Made by a program: the position numbers and the translations under genes
Assembly (NCBI GenBank): GCA_024763335.1
Contig: JANTFS010000005.1
Location: 1-39,238 of the forward strand
Direction: 5' to 3'
DNA length: 39,238 bases
Origin: Paracoccaceae bacterium
Lineage (GTDB): Bacteria > Pseudomonadota > Alphaproteobacteria > Rhodobacterales > Rhodobacteraceae
Notes under the pieces: generated by a model
Database searches by the model: none
What the model was told of the DNA's origin: nothing
The model's input: only the letters and a program-made list of their open reading frames with translations
In this document: in pieces, positions 31,611-39,238 of the stretch
Layout of the letters: each line of letters starts with the position of its first letter
Numbering within the stretch: position 1 is the stretch's first letter

Positions 31611-33572
31611 TCAATCCCCCGCCGCGCGCCCCTTGAGGGCGATGATCCCTCTGGGGCGGAACTGGATGAAGATGATGATGAAGATGATCATGTAGGTCTG
31701 TGCCGCCAGCGTGTTGGACGGGTTCAGCCACTCGATGCCCTTCTGCAGCGAGCCGATGAGACCGGCACCCAGCAGCGTGCCCCAGATATTGCCGACACCG
31801 CCCACGACCACCGTCATGAAGCTTTGCACGATGTAATCGGCCCCGAGCTCGGAGGTGACCTTGGCAAACAATCCAATCGCGACCCCGGCGATGCCAGCGA
31901 TGCCGGAGCCGAGGCCAAAGGTGAGCATGTTGACCCGGCCCGGATTGATCCCCATTGCCGCGGCCATTCCCGGGTTCTGGGTGACCGCCCGGGTTTCGAG
32001 CCCCAGCCGGGTGCGTTTCATGATGAACAGGAACAGCCCGAGAAACAGAAGTGCGAGCACGAAAATCGCGATACGGATATAGGAAATCGACACCACGTCG
32101 TTGAGCACCCAGGCGCCGCCGAGCCAGTCGGGCGAGGTCAGTGGCCGGGCCTGGGTGCCAAAGATGTTCTTGAACAATTGCTGCAGCGCAATCGAGATCC
32201 CGAAGGTTGCCAGCAGGGTTTCCAGCGGGCGGTTGTAGAGGTGGCGGATCACCAGCCTTTCCAGCACGACACCGGCGGAAAACGTGACGAGAAAGGCCAG
32301 CGGGATTGCCACGGCAATGGACGCCGTATGGTTGGGGATCAGCTGCTGAACGACATAGCCGGTGTAGGCGCCCATCATGATGAATTCACCATGCGCCATG
32401 TTGATCACACCCATCACGCCAAAGGTGATGGCCAGCCCGATGGCCGCGAGGAAATAGATCGAGCCGAGCGAAAGCGCATCTAGCCCCAGATCCAGCGCCT
32501 GGTTCAGCCCCACCTTCGTGTTGATCCGTGCCAGTGCGGCTTCTGCCGCATCGGTGACAGCCGGCGACGGCTCGGCATAGACCTCGGCAAAACTGTAGGC
32601 GGAGAGCGCCGCAGAAATCTCATCCTCGGCAAGATAGGGGGGGACCAGCCCACGGTCAGCCAATGCCCTGTAGGCCTCGACCCGTTTGGCCGGGTCTGAC
32701 AGTGCCGTCACCGCCACGCCCGCCACCGTGCCGCCCTCAATGTGTTCCGCCAGCGCCGCGCGCACCGCTTCCGGTGTCACCCGCGGCGGCGCAAGCCCCG
32801 CATCCGATAGCAGGGCGTAGGCTTCTTCGCGGGGCAGCGCGTCGGACCCTGGTTTAAGCAGCCGGGCGACGTTGACGTCGGCCGGCGGGGTGCCTTCGAA
32901 CACGCGCAGCTTGGTCGCCACCAATGGATTGAGCGCGGCGCGCACATCGACACCGAGATCACCGGCCATGTCTTCGATCGCGGCGATCCTCGTGGCTTCA
33001 TCGGGATCGTAGGAAATGGTCAGCAGCCGTTCGAGGCGAAGCTTTCGGGCCTTCAGATCGGGATCGGGTTCGGCCTCGATCGAGGCCCGGAGCGGCTCCA
33101 ACAGCGCCGCGTTGGCATCCCGTTCAAGCGACGTGAGGGCCTCCTCGCGCTTGACCCGGTCGGGATCGTTGAGCTGGAAGGTCACAAGCGCGGTCCCGAT
33201 CAGGGCGCGAATGCCGGAGTTCGGCTTGATCTGCTTCAGATCGCCTTTCTCCGCCACACCGACAACTTCGCCGCTGTCGAAATCGATCAGCCGGTAGCCG
33301 CCATCCGCCTTTTCCGCCCGGAAGAACAGCCCGTCGGCCTTGCGCCGCCACATATCCTTGGCTTGCCATGCTTCCAGCACAGACTGAGCTTGCGGCAACC
33401 CCGACCCGGCAACCGCATCAATCGCTGGCTGAATGGTTTTGCGTGAGCTTTTGACGATGATTTCAGCATTGGCCTGCAGGATCGTCTGCATCGGGCCGAG
33501 CGCATCCTGTGCCTTGGCCTGGCTCGCCAGAAGCACCGCCGCAAGCACGGTCAGGAAAATCCGTTTCAGCAT
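31611..33572 (-). CDS. urtB: Urea ABC transporter permease with long periplasmic N-terminal domain
   Basis: Start MLKRIFLTVLAAVLLASQAKAQ; INMAHGEFIMMGAYTGYVVQQL, RPLETLLATFGISIALQQLFKNIFGTQARPL. Confidence 0.94.
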   Translation of the reverse strand: MLKRIFLTVLAAVLLASQAKAQDALGPMQTILQANAEIIVKSSRKTIQPAIDAVAGSGLPQAQSVLEAWQAKDMWRRKADGLFFRAEKADGGYRLIDFDSGEVVGVAEKGDLKQIKPNSGIRALIGTALVTFQLNDPDRVKREEALTSLERDANAALLEPLRASIEAEPDPDLKARKLRLERLLTISYDPDEATRIAAIEDMAGDLGVDVRAALNPLVATKLRVFEGTPPADVNVARLLKPGSDALPREEAYALLSDAGLAPPRVTPEAVRAALAEHIEGGTVAGVAVTALSDPAKRVEAYRALADRGLVPPYLAEDEISAALSAYSFAEVYAEPSPAVTDAAEAALARINTKVGLNQALDLGLDALSLGSIYFLAAIGLAITFGVMGVINMAHGEFIMMGAYTGYVVQQLIPNHTASIAVAIPLAFLVTFSAGVVLERLVIRHLYNRPLETLLATFGISIALQQLFKNIFGTQARPLTSPDWLGGAWVLNDVVSISYIRIAIFVLALLFLGLFLFIMKRTRLGLETRAVTQNPGMAAAMGINPGRVNMLTFGLGSGIAGIAGVAIGLFAKVTSELGADYIVQSFMTVVVGGVGNIWGTLLGAGLIGSLQKGIEWLNPSNTLAAQTYMIIFIIIFIQFRPRGIIALKGRAAGD

Positions 33573-33592
33573 ATCATCCCGCGCCCCGGACG

Positions 33593-33621
33593 CATGGCGG
33601 CGGGAAACTCCCGCCGCCATG
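33593..33621. promoter_or_regulatory. Strong hairpin between urtA and urtB
   Basis: CATGGCGGCGGGA (33593-33605) / TCCCGCCGCCATG (33609-33621): 13-bp perfect arms, 3-nt loop. Confidence 0.7.
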
Positions 33622-33629
33622 ATTGGGTC

Positions 33630-34913
33630 TTAGTAGTTCGACTTGATCTGCACGCAGGTCTTCGTCTCGGTGTTGTACATCCCGCAGCCGAGGTTCTTCC
33701 AATCCGAGATCAGAACCGCCGATTCCGGCAGGTAGTCGGTCCATGCATCGCCCGGCACCGGATCGGTCTGGCTGATGATGTCGAACTGGCCATCGGCAAG
33801 GATTTCGCCGATCAGCACGGGCTTCGAGAGGTGGTGGTTCACGCCCATCACGTCGGTGCCGCCGGTCAGGTTCGGGAATTCCTGGCCCCACATGTGCTCG
33901 CGCACGGCATCAACGTCGGTCGTGCCGGCTTCGGTGGCGGCGTTCACCCACATGTTGAAGCCGATGTAATGGGCTTCCATCGGGTCGTTGGTCACGCGGG
34001 TGTCGTCGCCAATGAACTCATGCCACTTGGCGATGAACTCGGCGTTTTCAGGCGTGTCGGCCGACATGAAGTAGTTCCACGCGGCGAGGTGGCCGACGAG
34101 GTTCGAGGTGTCGAGCCCAGAAAGCTCTTCTTCGCCCACCGAGAAGGCCACGACAGGAATGTCGTCGGCCGAGATGCCCTGCGCGGCCAGCTCCTTGTAG
34201 AAGCCGATGTTGGCATCACCGTTGATGGTGGAGACCACGCCCACCTTCTTGCCGTCGGCGGCAAGCGCGACAACGTCGGAGACGATCTTCGACCAGTCGG
34301 AATGGCCGAACGGCGTGTAGTTCACGAAGATGTCTTCCTCGGGGATCCCCTTCATCTTGAGGTAGCTCTCGAGGATGTTGTTCGTGGTGCGCGGATAGAC
34401 ATAGTCGGTGCCGAGCAGCGCGAATTTCTCGACGCCAAGCTCTTCGAGATAGTAGTCAACCGCCGGAATCGCCTGCTGGTTCGGGGCGGCACCGGTGTAG
34501 AAGACGTTCTTCGAGCTCTCTTCACCCTCGTACTGAACCGGGTAGAACAGCAGGCCGTTGAGTTCCTCGATCACCGGCAGAACCGATTTCCGGCTCACCG
34601 ACGTCCAGTTGCCGAAGATCACATCCACGTTGTGAACGGTCAGAAGTTCGCGGGCCTTTTCGGCGAACAGCGGCCAGTCAGAGGCGGGGTCGACGACGAC
34701 AGCCTCGAGATCGCAGCCGAGCAGGCCACCCTTCTTGTTCTGCTCATCGACGAGCATCAGCATCGTGTCTTTGAGCGTGGTCTCGGAAATTGCCATCGTG
34801 CCAGACAGCGAATGCAGAACGCCGACCTTGATCGGACAGTCGGCGGCGCTCGCGGCGCCAGTCATCGCGGCCAGCGCTACTGTGCCAGCCAAAACGGTAT
34901 TTATGGATTTCAT
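33630..34913 (-). CDS. urtA: Urea ABC transporter substrate-binding protein
   Basis: MKSINTVLAGTVALAAMTGAASAADCPIKVGVLHSLSGTMAISETTLKDTMLMLVDEQNKKGGLLG, YEGEESSKNVFYTGAAPNQQAIPAVDY. Confidence 0.95.
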   Translation of the reverse strand: MKSINTVLAGTVALAAMTGAASAADCPIKVGVLHSLSGTMAISETTLKDTMLMLVDEQNKKGGLLGCDLEAVVVDPASDWPLFAEKARELLTVHNVDVIFGNWTSVSRKSVLPVIEELNGLLFYPVQYEGEESSKNVFYTGAAPNQQAIPAVDYYLEELGVEKFALLGTDYVYPRTTNNILESYLKMKGIPEEDIFVNYTPFGHSDWSKIVSDVVALAADGKKVGVVSTINGDANIGFYKELAAQGISADDIPVVAFSVGEEELSGLDTSNLVGHLAAWNYFMSADTPENAEFIAKWHEFIGDDTRVTNDPMEAHYIGFNMWVNAATEAGTTDVDAVREHMWGQEFPNLTGGTDVMGVNHHLSKPVLIGEILADGQFDIISQTDPVPGDAWTDYLPESAVLISDWKNLGCGMYNTETKTCVQIKSNY

Positions 34914-35486
34914 CTGTTTCTCCTGGAGCGGAGTTCTCCCGTGGCTTGCCCGAATGGGCAATTTCCGGCAGGATTCCCCCCGCAACTTCGTGTTGCACCC
35001 GTGTGGCGGCCGGATCGAGTGGCATGTCGTTTTGGCCGTCACACACCCCGCGGCATCGGTCTTGCCGTGACACAAGGGCACGCAGACCGTTTTTCGCCCC
35101 GCTCAACGAAGCAAGCCTTAATGGCGGGGTTTGGTTCCGATCGCCCCGAGGCGCTCGCAAATCGAGCCGAATCGAAACCCGGCGCCCATTATTTGGTCAA
35201 AGCGTTTGCGGTTTGCTGATTGGTGCGAAAGGTTTCAGGGCATGTCTCGCCGATCGCCGGTCCGGCGCCCTGGAGCACCTTGTTGTGGAACGCTGCCATT
35301 GACCCGCCCTTCCGCCGGTGACACCGCCGTGCCAACGAAATAGTGTGCAATGTCAATCGGTTAAGATCACGCCTGTCGAAGCAGCTCGAACCGGCCTCTC
35401 GACGTTCCTTACCCAGCCGCCGGGCAACCTGCCCGTGACGCGAATCCCGCGCAGGCCCTCAAATCCCCGAAGGGCCACACGGCACG

Positions 35487-35684
35487 TTACGCGCAGAATT
35501 CCTGCGGCAGGGGGCAGACGATCCGATTCCGTGGCAGTTTTGCGATCATCTGGCCCTCATCCGTGTCCGCAATGGCAAATCCGAATGCCGCCAAGCGGCG
35601 GCGCCATTGACGATCGTTCCTGACACGCCCACGCTGGGCACAGACAAAGGTGACAATCTCGTCGATTTCAGAGTTCTTGGCCAT
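35487..35684 (-). CDS. Small hypothetical protein (65 aa)
   Basis: MAKNSEIDEIVTFVCAQRGRVRNDRQWRRRLAAFGFAIADTDEGQMIAKLPRNRIVCPLPQEFCA with an AAGGGGA RBS just upstream; 92 nt downstream of rlmN, same strand. Confidence 0.65.
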   Translation of the reverse strand: MAKNSEIDEIVTFVCAQRGRVRNDRQWRRRLAAFGFAIADTDEGQMIAKLPRNRIVCPLPQEFCA

Positions 35685-35776
35685 TTTGGTCCCCTTAACT
35701 GCTCGGGTTCAGAACACCCCAACAGTTTGGCAACAATGCAGCGCAATCCGGGAAATCGCGTGGAAGTTTTTGGCAA

Positions 35777-36979
35777 TCAACTCCGGCCTGACGAAAGCCC
35801 CGCCTCGGCCTCGATCTCGCGTCGGCTCTTGCGGGCACGTTCGGTGGCCGATTTGAGCTGGCCACAGGCGGCCATGATGTCTTCACCGCGGGGCGTGCGC
35901 ACCGGGCTGGCGTAGCCCGCCTTGTAGATGATGTTGGCAAAGGCCTTGATGCGCGCATCCGACGACCGTTTGTAGGGGGCGCCGGGCCATTCGTTGAACG
36001 GGATGAGGTTGATCTTGGCCGGGATGCCCGCGATCAGCCGCACCAGCCGGCGGGCATCTTCGTCCGAATCGTTCACCCCGTCGAGCATCACGTATTCGAA
36101 GGTAATACGCTCGGAATTGGACAGCTTCGGATAATCCTTGAGCGCCGACAGCAGCGTCTCGATGTTCCACTTCTTGTTGATCGGCACGAGCGTGTCGCGC
36201 ACCTCGTCCGTCGTGGCGTGGAAGCTGATCGCCAGCATACAGCCGATCTCTTCCCCGGCCCGCGCGATCTCGGGCACCACGCCGGAGGTCGACAGCGTGA
36301 TTCGGCGGCGCGACAGGCTTATGCCCTCGCCGTCCATGGCGATCTTCATCGCGTCGCGCACGGCGTCGAAATTGTAGAGCGGCTCACCCATGCCCATCAG
36401 CACGATGTTGGAGAGCAGGCGGGTTTCGTCCTTCGGATTGCGGCCCGGTTTCGGCCATTCGCCGAGGTCGTCACGCGCCACCATGATCTGGCCGACGATC
36501 TCGGCGGCGGTGAGGTTGCGCACCAGCTTCTGCGTGCCGGTATGGCAGAACGAGCAGGTGAGCGTGCAGCCAACCTGACTGGAGACGCAAAGCGTGCCGC
36601 GGTCTTCCTCGGGGATGTAGACGATCTCGACCTCGTGGCCTCCCGCGACACGCACCAGGTATTTGCGGGTGCCATCATCCGAGACCTGCTTGGTAACCAC
36701 CTCCGGCACCCGGATCTCGAAGGTCTCGCCGAGCATCGCGCGGTAGTCTTTCGCGAGGTTCGTCATCTCGCCGAAATCGCGCACGCCCTTCTGGTAGATC
36801 CACTGCCAGACCTGGCCCACGCGCATCTTGGCTTGGCGCTCGGGCGTTCCGGCCTCGATCAGCGCGTCGCGCATCTGCGCTCTGGTCAGGCCGACAAGGT
36901 TCACCTTGTCGGTTTCCTGCGCGTCGTCGCGCGCAATGGTGAGCACATCCTGTGTGACGGGGGCTGTGGGGCTGTTCAT
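35777..36979 (-). CDS. rlmN: 23S rRNA (adenine2503-C2)-methyltransferase, radical SAM
   Basis: [13 protein letters not shown] (CxxxCxxC), [47 protein letters not shown]-type motif. Start at [13 protein letters not shown] (36979). Confidence 0.96.
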   Translation of the reverse strand: MNSPTAPVTQDVLTIARDDAQETDKVNLVGLTRAQMRDALIEAGTPERQAKMRVGQVWQWIYQKGVRDFGEMTNLAKDYRAMLGETFEIRVPEVVTKQVSDDGTRKYLVRVAGGHEVEIVYIPEEDRGTLCVSSQVGCTLTCSFCHTGTQKLVRNLTAAEIVGQIMVARDDLGEWPKPGRNPKDETRLLSNIVLMGMGEPLYNFDAVRDAMKIAMDGEGISLSRRRITLSTSGVVPEIARAGEEIGCMLAISFHATTDEVRDTLVPINKKWNIETLLSALKDYPKLSNSERITFEYVMLDGVNDSDEDARRLVRLIAGIPAKINLIPFNEWPGAPYKRSSDARIKAFANIIYKAGYASPVRTPRGEDIMAACGQLKSATERARKSRREIEAEAGLSSGRS

Positions 36980-37031
36980 CGGATCGGTCCTCGCGTCTTG
37001 GGGCCGATATAGGCAATCAGGCGCAGGTTTC

Positions 37032-37060
37032 AAAAGAAAACGCCCCGGCGGTCCGGGGCG
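37032..37060 (-). terminator. Rho-independent terminator of the IalB-family gene
   Basis: Minus strand: CGCCCCGG ACCG CCGGGGCG followed by TTTTCTTTT (plus strand 37032-37060). Confidence 0.85.
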
Positions 37061-37080
37061 CTTCGGTCATCGCAGGCGGT

Positions 37081-37602
37081 TCATTTGCAGCGCGTGGCCG
37101 CATCGTCCACTGCAGCGGTAAAGCCGAGCAGCGAGAACTTGTCTTCGGTCCGGGTTCCCCGCGCCGACACCCCGACGAGAACGGCATCGGCGCCCTTCTT
37201 CATCGCCGCAACGATCTTGGGATCATCTTCAGGCGCGGCCCAGGCCCACTCGCCGTCGGTGAAAAGTTGGAACGTCTGACCACCGATGGTCAACGACACA
37301 GTGCTGTCGGGCTTGAACGGATAGCCGCCGGTGAAGCTCACCTCGCCCTTTGCGTTGGCAGCCGGCCGGTAGCTGACGAAAAGAAGGATATCGCCACGGC
37401 GCACGGCAACGACGCGCCCGTCGCGCGTGTTGACGGTTTCCTTCGGCTTCGAGACGCTCCAGCATTCCTTGGGATCGTTCTCGACAAACACGCTCCAATC
37501 GGTGTTCGCCGCCACCCGGTTCGTGCTCTCTTGCGCCAGCACGGCACCCGCGTTGACCGAGAAAGCCACGATACACAGGGCTCGTGCGAGATAAGAATTC
37601 AT
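37081..37602 (-). CDS. Invasion-associated locus B (IalB) family exported protein
   Basis: Signal peptide MNSYLARALCIVAFSVNAGAVLAQ; DWSVFVENDPKECWSVSKP, ADAVLVGVSARGTRTEDKFSLLGFTAAV. Confidence 0.8.
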   Translation of the reverse strand: MNSYLARALCIVAFSVNAGAVLAQESTNRVAANTDWSVFVENDPKECWSVSKPKETVNTRDGRVVAVRRGDILLFVSYRPAANAKGEVSFTGGYPFKPDSTVSLTIGGQTFQLFTDGEWAWAAPEDDPKIVAAMKKGADAVLVGVSARGTRTEDKFSLLGFTAAVDDAATRCK

Positions 37603-37779
37603 TTTTCCGCTGCCTCCAGCTGTTCCTGCCTCTTGGCCCTTGCGCCGGCTCGTCTAACACGGTCTTGTCGAAACGTGGGCCCCGTTCCCATCTGCGGGGC
37701 ACATTAGCGTAACATGGCCGGTTTTTGAAAGCCCCGTTGGCGGAAAACCGCGCGTTTCCCGAGGGATGGAGATACACAC

Positions 37780-38781
37780 ATGAGTGAGCCGGCACGGCTG
37801 ACCGAAATCTGGCGCGGTGACAGGATCGAATCTCTACATTTGGGCCATGCCGTGATCTGTGGCCCCGGCGGCGAGATCATCGAAGCCTGGGGTGGTCCCG
37901 AGACGGTGATCTACCCGCGCTCATCGGCGAAGATGATTCAGGCACTTCCACTCGTCGAGAGCGGAGCCGCGGATGCATGGCATTTGACCAGCGAACACCT
38001 CGCCCTTGCCTGCGCCTCGCATAACGGCGCGCACATCCACACCGATCGCGTCGACACCTGGCTCGCCGACCTCGGCCTTGGCGATCCTGATCTTCGCTGC
38101 GGTCCGCAGATGCCGCGCGACAGCGAAGCCGCAAAGGAGCTGATCTGCGGCGAGACCTCACCCCGGCAGGTGCATAATAACTGCTCGGGCAAACATGCCG
38201 GGTTTCTCACCCTCGCCCGGCATCTCGGTGCGGGGCCGGAATATATCGAGATCGACCATCCGGTTCAGGTGGCCGTGCGCGAAGCCTGGGAGGATGTCAC
38301 GGGCGAAGCGGTGCAAGGCTGGTCGCCCGATGGCTGTTCCGCCCCGAATTTCGCGTCTTCGCTCCACGGCCTGGCCCGGGCGATGGCGTTTTTCGCCAGC
38401 GCGCGCCCCGATGGCGCCACGACACGCGAACGGGCAGCCGCGCGCCTGCGTCATGCCATGACGGCGCATCCCGAGCTTGTGGCCGGCGAGGGCCGGGCCT
38501 GCACGGCGCTGATGCGGGCGATGAACGGCGCTGTTGCCGTCAAGACAGGGGCCGAAGGGGTCTATGTCGCGATCGTGCCGGAGAAGCAGGTCGGGATCGC
38601 GGTGAAAACGACAGACGGCGCAACGCGGTCTTCCGAGTCGACCATCGCGGCGCTCCTGATCCGGCTCGGGGTGCTCGATCCGGCGCATCAAGCCGCCCGC
38701 AACCTCGTCAATGCGCCGATCGTGAACCGTCGCGGCATCGTCACCGGATATGTCCGGCCCGCTGCAGGGCTCATCGACTAG
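37780..38781 (+). CDS. L-asparaginase II (Rhizobium/thermolabile class)
   Basis: YPRSSAKMIQALPLVESGAADAW, LALACASHNGAHIHTDRV, NNCSGKHAGFLTLARHLG, SPDGCSAPNFA. Confidence 0.9.
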   Translation: MSEPARLTEIWRGDRIESLHLGHAVICGPGGEIIEAWGGPETVIYPRSSAKMIQALPLVESGAADAWHLTSEHLALACASHNGAHIHTDRVDTWLADLGLGDPDLRCGPQMPRDSEAAKELICGETSPRQVHNNCSGKHAGFLTLARHLGAGPEYIEIDHPVQVAVREAWEDVTGEAVQGWSPDGCSAPNFASSLHGLARAMAFFASARPDGATTRERAAARLRHAMTAHPELVAGEGRACTALMRAMNGAVAVKTGAEGVYVAIVPEKQVGIAVKTTDGATRSSESTIAALLIRLGVLDPAHQAARNLVNAPIVNRRGIVTGYVRPAAGLID

Positions 38782-38831
38782 GATGTGCAGGCATTAACCA
38801 TTGATTCACCCTGCGGGCCCAAGCTGGCTGC

Positions 38832-39238
38832 ATGGCTGCACGCGAATCACAGTTTTCCGAGATGGCTTTGCCCCTGTTCGGCGCGGACGAGACCCCGGCG
38901 CAAACTGCTGCGGTCGCGGCCGGTCGGCTGCCATCCTACATCGCCGATCACCGCAAACGATTACGGGCCCGCTTCATGGCCGGTGGCGCCGGCGCCGTGC
39001 CGGATTATGAACTTATCGAACTGGTGCTGTTTCGCGCCCTGCCGCGCCGCGACGTGAAGCCCCTCGCGCGCGCCCTGCTGGATCGGTTTGGCGATTTCAA
39101 TGCCGTCCTGTCTGCACCCCCGGCGCGTCTTCTGGAAGTGGCCGGCGTGGGCGACTCGGTCGTTCAGGAGCTCAAGATCATCGAGGCCGCGGCCCAGCGC
39201 CTCACCCGGGCCCGGGTCATCCGCCGTGATGTGATTTC
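38832..39238 (+). CDS. radC: RadC-family protein, 5' part (truncated by window end)
   Basis: MAARESQFSEMALPLFGADETPAQTAAVAAGRLPSYIADHRKRLRARFMAGGAGAVPDYELIELVLFRALPRRDVKPLARALLDRFGDFNAVLSAPPARLLEVAGVGDSVVQELKIIEAAAQRL. Confidence 0.88.
   Translation, partial: MAARESQFSEMALPLFGADETPAQTAAVAAGRLPSYIADHRKRLRARFMAGGAGAVPDYELIELVLFRALPRRDVKPLARALLDRFGDFNAVLSAPPARLLEVAGVGDSVVQELKIIEAAAQRLTRARVIRRDVI

Noticed and set aside
35310-35335. Sigma-54-like TTGGCACG...TGTCA on the minus strand upstream of urtA
   Set aside because: The -24 half fits, but the -12 element lacks the expected GC (TGTCA rather than TTGCA) and the site is ~400 nt from urtA; not supported.
35421-35435. CGGGCA-ACC-TGCCCG hairpin downstream of the 65-aa gene
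   Set aside because: 6-bp stem without a T-tract; too weak to call a terminator.

Overview
39.2-kb high-GC window, probably from a Rhodobacteraceae-type alphaproteobacterium (inferred from gene content and codon style). Left to right: the first codons of a UDP-sugar dehydrogenase (-); an amylosucrase and an SDR (-); a divergent glycogen operon glgP-glgB-glgC-glgA-glgX-pgm (+); a large RTX calcium-binding protein (-); an un-tracked 40-aa predicted membrane ORF (+); an oligopeptide-type ABC transporter (-) with a divergent paralogous Tat-type binding protein (+); a NitT/TauT-like ABC transporter (-); urtABCDE urea ABC transporter (-); a 65-aa ORF, rlmN and an IalB-family gene (-); a class-3-type L-asparaginase (+); and the start of radC (+). 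I see no RNA genes, CRISPR array, prophage or transposase. I do not see a clear novel defence or biosynthetic system. The best leads are: (i) an SDR next to amylosucrase whose catalytic YxxxK lysine is Asn; (ii) a strong GC-rich hairpin 6-14 nt after the stop codon of all four ABC substrate-binding-protein genes; (iii) a LacI-type palindrome nested in an 11-bp inverted repeat upstream of glgP; (iv) a DppC-like permease with extra hydrophobic segments; (v) an RTX array with a segmental duplication at exactly 486 nt; (vi) the 40-aa ORF.
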